The position numbers were made by a program, and so were the translations under genes. This document shows, piece by piece, positions 1-4,158 of a stretch of 5,400 nt of DNA. The DNA is taken from contig JAUWXJ010000160.1 of NCBI GenBank assembly GCA_030616425.1, forward strand, positions 1 through 5,400, written 5' to 3'. Each line of letters begins with the position of its first letter. Position 1 is the stretch's first letter. This DNA is from Desulfobacterales bacterium (GTDB lineage Bacteria > Desulfobacterota > Desulfobacteria > Desulfobacterales > C00003060). The notes under the pieces are model-generated. The model saw only the letters and a program-made list of their open reading frames with translations, was not told where the DNA came from and ran no database searches.

Positions 1-142
1 TGAGATGGTGATGCCTGGGGATAATGTAACGATAGAGGCTGAGTTGATCACCCCTATAGCTATGGAAAAAGAGCTCAGGTTTGCCATACGTGAAGGGGGT
101 CGTACGGTAGGAGCCGGCGTTATCAGTGAAGTAGTGGAATAA
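1..142 (+). CDS. tuf: Elongation factor Tu, C-terminal end (partial)
   Basis: Reading from base 2, 46 codons and a TAA stop encode the end of EF-Tu; the start lies outside the window. EF-Tu is the GTPase that brings aminoacyl-tRNA to the ribosomal A site. Visible here is the last part of beta-barrel domain III, which with domain II contacts the tRNA acceptor and T arms. The segments MVMPGDNV, TPIAMEKELRFAIREGGRTV and the end GAGVISEVVE are near-invariant EF-Tu sequence. The GTP-binding domain is not in the window. The stop codon is followed directly by GGGG, and AAGGGG (141-146), which shares the last two bases of the stop, acts as ribosome binding site for rpmG, so the two genes are probably cotranscribed. 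No truncation or frameshift is visible in the part present. Many proteobacteria have two tuf copies; this would be the one next to secE. Confidence 0.97.
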   Translation, partial: EMVMPGDNVTIEAELITPIAMEKELRFAIREGGRTVGAGVISEVVE

Positions 143-152
143 GGGGCACGTT

Positions 153-302
153 GTGAGGATAATTGTTACATTGGCCTGTAGCGACTGCAAACGCCGGAAT
201 TATACAACAACCAAGAACAAGCGAACAACCTCGGACAAGCTGGCGCTCAAGAAATACTGCAGATTCTGTCAAACACATACCTTGCACAAGGAGACCAAAT
301 AA
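153..302 (+). CDS. rpmG: 50S ribosomal protein L33
   Basis: A 49-residue protein of the usual L33 size, a small zinc-ribbon protein of the 50S subunit near the E site. It begins MRIIVTLACSDC and continues with KRRNYTTTKNK, which is diagnostic of L33. Two CxxC pairs, Cys9/Cys12 and Cys36/Cys39, are intact, so this is the zinc-binding (C+) form. The start is GTG at 153; AAGGGG at 141-146 lies 6 bases upstream and overlaps the tuf stop codon. No in-frame ATG lies nearby, and starting at this GTG gives the exact family N-terminus. The gap to tuf is only 10 bases, which supports a tuf-rpmG transcript. A Zn-free paralogue elsewhere in the genome is possible but cannot be seen here. The gene is followed by 182 bases without coding sequence before tRNA-Trp. 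Confidence 0.96.
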   Translation: MRIIVTLACSDCKRRNYTTTKNKRTTSDKLALKKYCRFCQTHTLHKETK

Positions 303-310
303 CACGGTCT

Positions 311-346
311 GTTGGATTCATTGGGTTTGTCGGGTTTATTGAGCCC
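311..346 (+). repeat. 9-bp tandem repeat downstream of rpmG
   Basis: Four consecutive 9-base units start at 311: GTTGGATTC, ATTGGGTTT, GTCGGGTTT and the more diverged ATTGAGCCC. The consensus is roughly RTYGGRTTY. It lies 8 bases after the rpmG stop and has no coding potential that resembles a protein. I see it directly. Its function is unknown. Its position and kind match the short tandem repeats found in the other gaps of this window, although the unit sequence differs. The rest of 303-484 holds the stem-loops annotated separately; I see no gene there. Confidence 0.6.
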
Positions 347-358
347 GCCCTGGCGCTT

Positions 359-383
359 CAGCTTGTTGTAAGGTGTTAAGCTG
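359..383 (+). repeat. Small stem-loop, part of an element shared with the rpoB leader
   Basis: CAGCTT (359-364) and AAGCTG (378-383) form a 6-bp stem around a 13-base loop. The surrounding bases 351-386 resemble 4070-4101 upstream of rpoB. Both begin TGGCGC, both contain CTTCA or TTCA, and both end in the shared 11-mer GTGTTAAGCTG followed by a pyrimidine and TA. The 11-mer identity is direct observation; common descent of the two copies is inference. No T-run follows, so it is not a standard terminator. Confidence 0.4.
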
Positions 384-391
384 CTAATCCA

Positions 392-446
392 GGTCTGTCT
401 TCGACCCTGAGCTCACTTCGAGTGGTGACCTCAGTGGAACCAGACC
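392..446 (+). repeat. Compound inverted repeat upstream of tRNA-Trp
   Basis: An outer 6-bp stem GGTCTG (392-397) / CAGACC (441-446) encloses an inner stem. The inner stem is CTGAG (407-411) / CTCAG (430-434), continuing across a C-C mismatch to TCAC (413-416) / GTGA (425-428), with the 8-base loop TTCGAGTG. In total 15 base pairs are possible in 55 bases. It ends 38 bases before the tRNA. It could be an intergenic palindromic element or a transcript structure between rpmG and the tRNA. There is no following T-run, so intrinsic termination is not supported. The 303-484 gap contains no gene. Confidence 0.5.
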
Positions 447-484
447 GAAGGGGGCCCGGGTTATAACACAACAAACACAACTGC

Positions 485-561
485 AGGCCAGTAGCTCCAA
501 CGGTTAGAGCACCGGACTCCAAATCCGGGTGATGGGGGTTCGAATCCCTCCTGGCCTGCCA
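485..561 (+). tRNA. trnW: tRNA-Trp (anticodon CCA)
   Basis: A full cloverleaf of 77 bases including an encoded CCA end. The acceptor stem is AGGCCAG (485-491) / CTGGCCT (551-557), with discriminator G558 and CCA 559-561. The D arm is GCTC (494-497) / GAGC (507-510). The anticodon arm is CCGGA (512-516) / TCCGG (524-528) with loop CTCCAAA (517-523), giving anticodon CCA at 519-521, which reads the UGG tryptophan codon. The T arm is GGGGG (534-538) / CCCTC (546-550) with one G-U pair and loop TTCGAAT. The G discriminator fits bacterial tRNA-Trp. A tRNA-Trp gene just before secE is a frequent arrangement in Desulfobacterota. It is probably cotranscribed with the flanking protein genes or driven from a nearby promoter that I could not identify with confidence. 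All stems are intact. Confidence 0.97.
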
Positions 562-571
562 ATGGCCCAAA

Positions 572-652
572 TTGGAGTATTGGAGCAATGGAGTACTGGA
601 GTGATGGATTTAGAAGCAGCTACTCCACTACTCCAACACTCCATTACTCCAT
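572..652 (+). repeat. Long inverted repeat built of 8-bp tandem units, tRNA-Trp to secE
   Basis: The left arm (572-608) is four full 8-base units of the form NTGGAGYR plus a partial fifth: TTGGAGTA, TTGGAGCA, ATGGAGTA, CTGGAGTG, ATGGA. The right arm (621-652) is four units of the complementary form: TACTCCAC, TACTCCAA, CACTCCAT, TACTCCAT. Folded together they give a stem of about 32 base pairs with a few mismatches and a loop of about 17 bases. Because both arms are tandem repeats, the pairing can slip by one unit. The element starts 11 bases after the tRNA CCA and ends where secE begins, filling the gap. It may act in 3' processing of the tRNA or shield the secE start, but function is inference; it may simply be a dispersed repeat. 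Confidence 0.8.
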
Positions 653-664
653 ATGGATCGCATA

Positions 665-1060
665 ATGGCACGTCTAAAACGGAAAAGACCAGCATCGACA
701 AAAAAGAAAAAACGAAAGGGCGCAGCAAAACCTGATAACCGGAGACCGGCCCTGAAGCAGGAAGAGGCTACAGGGGGGGCTGTTCAGCGGCAGGCCCTGC
801 GAAACTCGGGGGTTCTTCCTAGGAGTGAGGTTCCCAAGGCGATTGCACCCTCGGGGCGTACTTTTCAGCCGGCCTTTTTGGCAAAGACTACGCAGTTTCT
901 ACGTGAGGTTAAAATAGAACTCAAGAAGGTAACCTGGCCCTCCAGAAAAGAGACCCTGGCATCTACGGCGGTAGTAATCGTTCTTGTCGTTATTATTTCC
1001 GCGTTCCTTGGTCTCGTAGACATGGGCCTGTCTAGCTTGATTCGTTTCGTGCTCAGATAG
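665..1060 (+). CDS. secE: Preprotein translocase subunit SecE
   Basis: SecE is the small essential subunit of the SecYEG channel, clamping SecY in the inner membrane. From ATG 665 the product is 131 residues. Residues 1-75 are hydrophilic and very basic (an RLKRKR start, then a KKKKRK run), with no clear domain. The conserved SecE core follows: FLREVKIELKKVTWPSRKE at about 78-96, the amphipathic helix and hinge that lies on SecY, then one membrane helix at about 101-121 rich in V, I and L, and a short tail ending RFVLR. Single-helix SecE proteins are often only 60-90 residues, so the N-terminal extension is long, as in many delta-group proteins. Start choice: an in-frame ATG at 653 would add four residues, but it abuts the inverted repeat and has no Shine-Dalgarno, while ATG 665 has a weak GGA 7 bases upstream. 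nusG follows after 21 bases, as is usual. Confidence 0.93.
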   Translation: MARLKRKRPASTKKKKRKGAAKPDNRRPALKQEEATGGAVQRQALRNSGVLPRSEVPKAIAPSGRTFQPAFLAKTTQFLREVKIELKKVTWPSRKETLASTAVVIVLVVIISAFLGLVDMGLSSLIRFVLR

Positions 1061-1081
1061 GGGCTTTGGGGAGAGACAATC

Positions 1082-1612
1082 GTGGCTTTAAAGTGGTATG
1101 TGGTTCACACCTACTCAGGGTATGAAAACAAGGTTAAGAGTGCCTTGGAAGAGCGGATAGCATCGTCTGGGCACAGTTACAAGTTTGGCGAAATCTTAAT
1201 TCCCACCGAGGATGTGGTGGAATTAGTGAGGGGAAAGAGAAAGACCTCATCGAGAAAATTTTACCCGGGTTATATCTTAGTACAAATGGAGTTGACAGAT
1301 GAGGCTTGGCATATGGTGCAGGAGACCCCGAGAGTGACAGGGTTCCTGGGTGGAAGGGATTCGCCTGCCTCTCTTACCGACGAGGAAGCCGAAAAGATCA
1401 TAGGCCAAGTGGAGGCTGGAAAGCTCAAACCGCAACCAAAGTTTATGTTTGAACCAGGGGACGAGATTCGAGTGATCGATGGGCCCTTCTCAAACTTTAC
1501 TGGCACTGTGGAAGATGTAAAGCCAGATAAAGGAAAAATTCGGGTCTTGGTGAGCATCTTTGGACGGGCCACGCCTGTTGAACTCGAATTTGTTCAGGTG
1601 ACCAAAGTATAA
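1082..1612 (+). CDS. nusG: Transcription termination/antitermination factor NusG
   Basis: A 176-residue NusG of the standard two-domain form. It binds RNA polymerase across the clefts of beta and beta', suppresses pausing, and through its KOW domain can contact Rho or ribosomal protein S10, coupling transcription to translation. The N-terminal NGN domain spans about 4-110 and begins KWYVVHTYSGYENKVK, with the conserved segment FYPGYILVQM (60-69) and TPRVTGFLGG (82-91). The KOW domain (about 123-176) contains FEPGDEIRVIDGPFSNFTG and ends FGRATPVELEFVQV, both diagnostic. The start is GTG at 1082, with GGGGAGAG at 1068-1075 6 bases upstream. It lies 21 bases after secE, the classic secE-nusG pair, and 50 bases before rplK. 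No insertion domain is present between NGN and KOW. Confidence 0.98.
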   Translation: MALKWYVVHTYSGYENKVKSALEERIASSGHSYKFGEILIPTEDVVELVRGKRKTSSRKFYPGYILVQMELTDEAWHMVQETPRVTGFLGGRDSPASLTDEEAEKIIGQVEAGKLKPQPKFMFEPGDEIRVIDGPFSNFTGTVEDVKPDKGKIRVLVSIFGRATPVELEFVQVTKV

Positions 1613-1662
1613 ACCCCATATGGTTTTCGCACAATTGTTGGTCAACAACAGGAGTAAATGAT

Positions 1663-2085
1663 ATGGCCAAAAAAGTTATAGGCTCGATTAAACTGCAGGT
1701 TCCGGCGGGGCAAGCGAATCCGTCCCCACCTATTGGTCCGGCCCTAGGCCAGCAAGGCGTCAATATCATGGAGTTTTGCAAGGCCTTCAATGCCAAAACG
1801 GCTGGCCAGGAAGGGATGATAATACCTGTGGTCATCACGGTGTACCAGGATCGCTCTTTCTCATTTATAACCAAGACTCCCCCCGCCTCGGTCCTGCTTA
1901 AGAAAGCAGCCAAGATTGCCAAGGGCTCTGGTGACCCTAAACGCGAGAAGGTTGGAGAAGTCACACGAGCCCAGATTGAGGAGATTGCTAAAACGAAGAT
2001 GGTCGACCTGAATGCGTATGACATAGAAGGTGCTTGCAAGATAATAGAAGGGACTGCCCGGAGTATGGGTATCGAGGTCGTTTAA
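1663..2085 (+). CDS. rplK: 50S ribosomal protein L11
   Basis: A 140-residue L11, the protein at the base of the L7/L12 stalk that binds the GTPase-associated region of 23S rRNA and takes part in factor binding and, in many bacteria, in RelA activation. The N-terminal domain (about 1-70) has the PAGQANPSPPIGPALGQQG segment (14-32), including the proline pair of the thiostrepton-binding surface and the GVNIMEFCK helix. The C-terminal rRNA-binding domain (about 72-140) has KTPPASVLLKKAA and ends GTARSMGIEVV, near-invariant in L11. The start is ATG at 1663, with AGGAG at 1650-1654 8 bases upstream. Just before it, TTGTT (1635-1639) and AACAA (1644-1648) can form a small stem over a GGTC loop. In other bacteria L1 represses rplKA from the leader; I cannot recognise an L1 site in this short gap. 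Confidence 0.98.
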   Translation: MAKKVIGSIKLQVPAGQANPSPPIGPALGQQGVNIMEFCKAFNAKTAGQEGMIIPVVITVYQDRSFSFITKTPPASVLLKKAAKIAKGSGDPKREKVGEVTRAQIEEIAKTKMVDLNAYDIEGACKIIEGTARSMGIEVV

Positions 2086-2119
2086 TCGCGGGAAGGGGCT
2101 TAAGAGGAGTTACGTGAAC

Positions 2120-2824
2120 ATGGGAAAAAGAGGAAAAAAATACACAGCAGCCGGACAGAAGATGGACCCTGATAAAGGATACGACTTTTCAGAGGCCTTG
2201 AGATTAGCGGTGGAGATGTCTTATGCAAAGTTCGATGAGAGCATAGATGTAGCGGTACGCTTGGGAGTCGATCCACGGCATGCCGATCAGATGGTCCGAG
2301 GCACGGTGGTACTGCCAAACGGGACAGGCAAGGATGTCAAGGTGCTGGTGTTTGCTAAGGGCGAAAAGGAGAAAGAAGCTGTCGAGGCTGGAGCAGATTT
2401 TGTCGGAAATGATGATCTACTAGAAAAGATTAAGGGTGGATGGTTCGGGTTTGACAAAGCTGTTGCAACGCCAGATATGATGAGTGCTGTTGGACGTATC
2501 GGCAAGATCCTTGGCCCCAGGGGGCTTATGCCGAATGCAAAAGTTGGAACTGTTACTTTTGATGTGGCCCGTGCTGTCAGAGAGTTGAAGGCGGGCAAGA
2601 TCGATTTCAGGGTGGAGCGTACTGGCATTGTCCATGCGCCTATGGGAAGAGTTTCCTTCGGTGCGGAGAGGCTTCTGGAGAACCTTGCTTCGTTTTTTGA
2701 GACCATTGTCCGTCTCAAACCCGCCAGCAGTAAGGGGACGTATCTGAAAAGCATAGCGATTTCAACAACCATGGGTCCGGGGATAAGAATTGATCCAGTG
2801 TATGTAAAGACTATTTTGAGATAA
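2120..2824 (+). CDS. rplA: 50S ribosomal protein L1
   Basis: A 234-residue L1, which binds 23S rRNA helices 76-78 and forms the mobile L1 stalk that moves deacylated tRNA out of the E site; in many bacteria it also represses its own rplKA mRNA. Domain I is formed by both ends (about 1-67 and 160-234) and domain II by the middle. The N-terminus MGKRGKKY, the L1 signature ILGPRGLMPNAKVGTVT (130-146) and the C-terminal STTMGPGIRIDP are all conserved. Start choice: GTG at 2114 would add two residues, but it lies only 4 bases after the AGGAG at 2105-2109, while ATG 2120 lies 10 bases after it and gives the usual family N-terminus. The gap to rplK is 34 bases. A repeat-filled leader of 180 bases separates it from rplJ. 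Confidence 0.97.
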   Translation: MGKRGKKYTAAGQKMDPDKGYDFSEALRLAVEMSYAKFDESIDVAVRLGVDPRHADQMVRGTVVLPNGTGKDVKVLVFAKGEKEKEAVEAGADFVGNDDLLEKIKGGWFGFDKAVATPDMMSAVGRIGKILGPRGLMPNAKVGTVTFDVARAVRELKAGKIDFRVERTGIVHAPMGRVSFGAERLLENLASFFETIVRLKPASSKGTYLKSIAISTTMGPGIRIDPVYVKTILR

Positions 2825-2834
2825 GGGGTATTTG

Positions 2835-2862
2835 AATGCGGAGTGCGGAATGCGGAATGCGG
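2835..2862 (+). repeat. Heptamer tandem repeat in the rplA-rplJ gap
   Basis: Four consecutive 7-base units: AATGCGG (2835-2841), AGTGCGG (2842-2848), AATGCGG (2849-2855) and AATGCGG (2856-2862). A fifth isolated copy, AGTGCGG, lies at 2930-2936, and the related heptamer-like series TTCCGAA / TTTCGAA / TTCCGAA occurs at about 2960-2980. The repeat starts 10 bases after the rplA stop. It can be read as short open frames on either strand (MRSAECGMRD, or IPHSAFRTPHS on the complement), but these are translations of the repeat, not genes. I recall similar strings as spurious proteins in delta-group genomes. Function is unknown. Confidence 0.75.
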
Positions 2863-2882
2863 GATTTTGTCGTTGGAAGTTG

Positions 2883-2987
2883 TTCCCATTTCAGATTACG
2901 GATTGGGCCTACGGAATCCTTTTCGCGGGAGTGCGGAGTCACAGTTTCAGGCGTTTTCATTCCGAATTTCGAATTCCGAAATGGGAG
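2883..2987 (+). promoter_or_regulatory. Possible rplJ leader structure (long-range 9-bp inverted repeat)
   Basis: TCCCATTTC (2884-2892) is perfectly complementary to GAAATGGGA (2978-2986), and T2883-G2987 adds a wobble pair. The 3' arm runs into the start of the G-rich ribosome binding region of rplJ (2983-2995). In many bacteria rplJL is controlled by the L10-(L12) complex binding the rplJ leader RNA, so a structured leader is expected at this place. The inverted repeat is directly visible; its identity as an L10-binding leader is inference, since I cannot match the known consensus. It could equally be an inserted repeat element with palindromic ends, given the tandem repeats around it. Confidence 0.35.
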
Positions 2988-2995
2988 GGGGGGGG
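2983..2995 (+). promoter_or_regulatory. G-rich Shine-Dalgarno region of rplJ with a run of nine G
   Basis: GGGAGG followed by a continuous run of G from 2987 to 2995 lies 9 bases before the TTG start of rplJ at 3005. It is the only purine-rich stretch placed to serve that start and helps decide it. A run of nine G is prone to replication slippage and to sequencing error; because it lies before the start codon, a change in length would alter spacing, not the L10 frame. Confidence 0.7.
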
Positions 2996-3004
2996 AACGT
3001 ACTT

Positions 3005-3535
3005 TTGAATCGGTCTGAAAAAGAAAAAGTAGTTGAAGCCCTGCATGAGAAGTTTTCAAAGGCCAGAGCCATGCTTCTAACGGACTTCAGAGGCCTTAAT
3101 ATGCCTGCCATGAATGAGTTGCGCGGCCAACTCAGGGGGGCCTCGGTTGAATACCGAGTGGTGAAGAATACCCTCATGTCAAGGGCTGCAGATGGAACTG
3201 ACATGGCGCTTTTGAAGGAACATTTCTTGGGGCCGTGCGCGGTGGTGTTAAGCTATGAAGACCCCGTGGCTCCGGCTAGAATACTCATGAAATTTAGTGA
3301 AGATAATTCCGCCTTACAGGTTAAGGCTGGGGTCGTAGAAGGCCAGGTCGTTGATGTTGCCGGTATTAGAAGGCTCTCGAAACTTCCTTCTCATGAAGTC
3401 TTACTGGCACAGCTGCTTTCCCTAATGAACGCTCCTGTCACCGGCTTGGTGACGGTTCTAAATGGTGTGCTAAGGGATTTCACGAGTGTTCTGGGGGCGA
3501 TCAGGCAACAGAAAGAAATGCCCCAGGCAGATTAA
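3005..3535 (+). CDS. rplJ: 50S ribosomal protein L10
   Basis: L10 forms the stem of the ribosomal stalk: its N-terminal domain binds 23S rRNA with L11 and its C-terminal helix carries L7/L12 dimers. The N-terminus MNRSEKEKVVEALHEKF, the segments LTDFRGLNM (25-33) and YRVVKNTLMSRA (50-61), and LKEHFLGPCAVVLSYEDPVA (70-89) are clear L10. The C-terminal helix (about 130-170) is the L12-binding part. Start choice: the open frame extends upstream to 2843 and would give 230 residues, but the extra part is repeat translation and L10 is normally about 165-180 residues. TTG at 3005 gives 176 residues, the family N-terminus and a strong G-rich site 9 bases upstream. ATG 2981 is in frame but would place the G-run inside the protein (MGGGGNV) with no ribosome binding site. 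The rare TTG start may lower initiation and help balance L10 to L12. Confidence 0.94.
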   Translation: MNRSEKEKVVEALHEKFSKARAMLLTDFRGLNMPAMNELRGQLRGASVEYRVVKNTLMSRAADGTDMALLKEHFLGPCAVVLSYEDPVAPARILMKFSEDNSALQVKAGVVEGQVVDVAGIRRLSKLPSHEVLLAQLLSLMNAPVTGLVTVLNGVLRDFTSVLGAIRQQKEMPQAD

Positions 3536-3570
3536 TGAAATTAAATAAGTAGACTAGGAGGATACACAGA

Positions 3571-3951
3571 ATGGCTAATGTTACCAGAGAAGATGTCATT
3601 GAATTCATTTCCAGTATGTCCGTACTTGAGCTTTCTGAATTGGTGAAGGAGCTGGAAGAAAAATTCGGGGTGTCGGCAGCAGCTCCAGTGGCCGCCGTCT
3701 CGCCTGCTATGGAAGCTGCTGAAGTCGAAGCTGAGGAGAAGACAGAGTTTGATGTTGTCCTAATTCAAGTGGGAGACAAAAAGATTCAGGTCATCAAGGT
3801 GGTCAGGGCAGTTACCAGCCTCGGTCTGAAGGAGGCCAAGGCTTTGGTGGATGAGGCTCCTAAGCCGGTGCAACAAGGGGTCTCGAAAGAGGAAGCGGAG
3901 GATATTAAGAAACAGCTCGAAGAGGCGGGTGCAAGCGTAGAAATCAAATAA
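3571..3951 (+). CDS. rplL: 50S ribosomal protein L7/L12
   Basis: A 126-residue L7/L12, the multi-copy acidic stalk protein that recruits and stimulates the translational GTPases EF-Tu, EF-G, IF2 and RF3. The N-terminal dimerisation and L10-binding domain (about 1-34) includes DVIEFISSMSVLELSELVKE. A flexible alanine/proline/glutamate hinge (about 35-57) follows. The globular C-terminal domain (about 58-126) starts EKTEFDVVL and contains KIQVIKVVRAVTSLGLKEAK (71-90), the factor-binding helix pair, and ends EEAGASVEIK. The start is ATG at 3571, with a perfect AGGAGG at 3556-3561 9 bases upstream, much stronger than the site and start codon of rplJ, as fits a protein needed in several copies per ribosome. 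It lies 35 bases after rplJ. No truncation is seen. Confidence 0.98.
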   Translation: MANVTREDVIEFISSMSVLELSELVKELEEKFGVSAAAPVAAVSPAMEAAEVEAEEKTEFDVVLIQVGDKKIQVIKVVRAVTSLGLKEAKALVDEAPKPVQQGVSKEEAEDIKKQLEEAGASVEIK

Positions 3952-3987
3952 GAGTTCGCCCCCCCACTTGGTTTTGTGATTCGGTGG

Positions 3988-4005
3988 TGTGGGCCATTGC
4001 CCGCA
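3988..4005 (+). promoter_or_regulatory. Stem-loop between rplL and rpoB, possible attenuator or processing site
   Basis: TGTGGGC (3988-3994) and GCCCGCA (3999-4005) form a 7-bp stem with one G-U pair and a CATT loop, 36 bases after the rplL stop. In Escherichia coli this same gap holds an attenuator and an RNase III site that reduce rpoB output relative to the ribosomal proteins. The stem is visible here; the role is inferred from position. The bases after it are purine-rich, not a T-run, so a strong intrinsic terminator is not supported. Confidence 0.4.
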
Positions 4006-4021
4006 GACGATGATAGAATAA

Positions 4022-4091
4022 TCGGTTCAGCCGTCAGTTAGCCGTGAACCGGACACGAACTGTATCTTTTGGCGCAGGCTTCACTTCGTGT
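4022..4091 (+). repeat. Two adjacent inverted repeats in the rpoB leader
   Basis: The first stem is CGGTTCA (4023-4029) / TGAACCG (4045-4051), with a 15-base loop between AGCCGT direct repeats (4029-4034 and 4040-4045) and a further T-G pair outside. The second, 2 bases downstream, is ACACGAA (4053-4059) / TTCGTGT (4085-4091) with a 25-base loop. The 3' part overlaps an element shared with 351-386. Downstream, GTAAACC (4116-4122) and GTAAATC (4123-4129) look like a short heptamer tandem. The 207-base gap 3952-4158 contains no gene; these structures could influence rpoB expression or be remnants of intergenic repeats. Confidence 0.45.
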
Positions 4092-4158
4092 TAAGCTGTT
4101 AGGTGCATCCCCGTGGTAAACCGTAAATCGAGTAACCAATAATGAACAAGGAGATCTT

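Noticed and set aside
363..390. TTGTTG and TAATCC as a possible promoter with a 16-base spacer
   Set aside because: Both hexamers are weak, and they lie inside a stem-loop and a repeat shared with the rpoB leader, so a chance match is likely.
462..467. TATAAC as a possible -10 box 17 bases before tRNA-Trp
   Set aside because: No acceptable -35 hexamer lies at 16-18 bases spacing, so a promoter is not supported from sequence alone, although the position would suit a tRNA start.
376..728. Two minus-strand open frames over tRNA-Trp, containing RRDSNPHHPDLESGALT and GGIRTPITRIWSPVL
   Set aside because: They are the reverse complement of the tRNA translated in two frames, a well-known kind of spurious protein. 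There is no ribosome binding site, and the frames span repeats.
529..735. Plus-strand open frame of 68 codons from inside the tRNA to the start of secE
   Set aside because: It begins in the tRNA variable arm, runs through the 8-bp inverted repeat and overlaps secE in another frame; it has no independent support.
1270..2889. Long minus-strand frames of 100-200 codons opposite nusG, rplK and rplA
   Set aside because: They are shadows of conserved ribosomal and nusG genes on the other strand; they show low-complexity composition without family motifs.
2836..3018. Short plus-strand frame starting MRSAECGMRD, and the upstream extension of rplJ from 2843
   Set aside because: The sequence is a translation of the heptamer repeat and leader; L10 homology begins only at residue MNRSEKEK (3005).
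2811..3059. Minus-strand frame with IPHSALRIQIP-like repeats
   Set aside because: It is the complement of the same heptamer repeats, lies across rplA end, leader and rplJ start, and resembles no protein family.
303..4158. CRISPR array or integrated mobile element
   Set aside because: The tandem units are 7-9 bp and contiguous, without spacers; no transposase, integrase or att-type duplication of the tRNA 3' end is visible.
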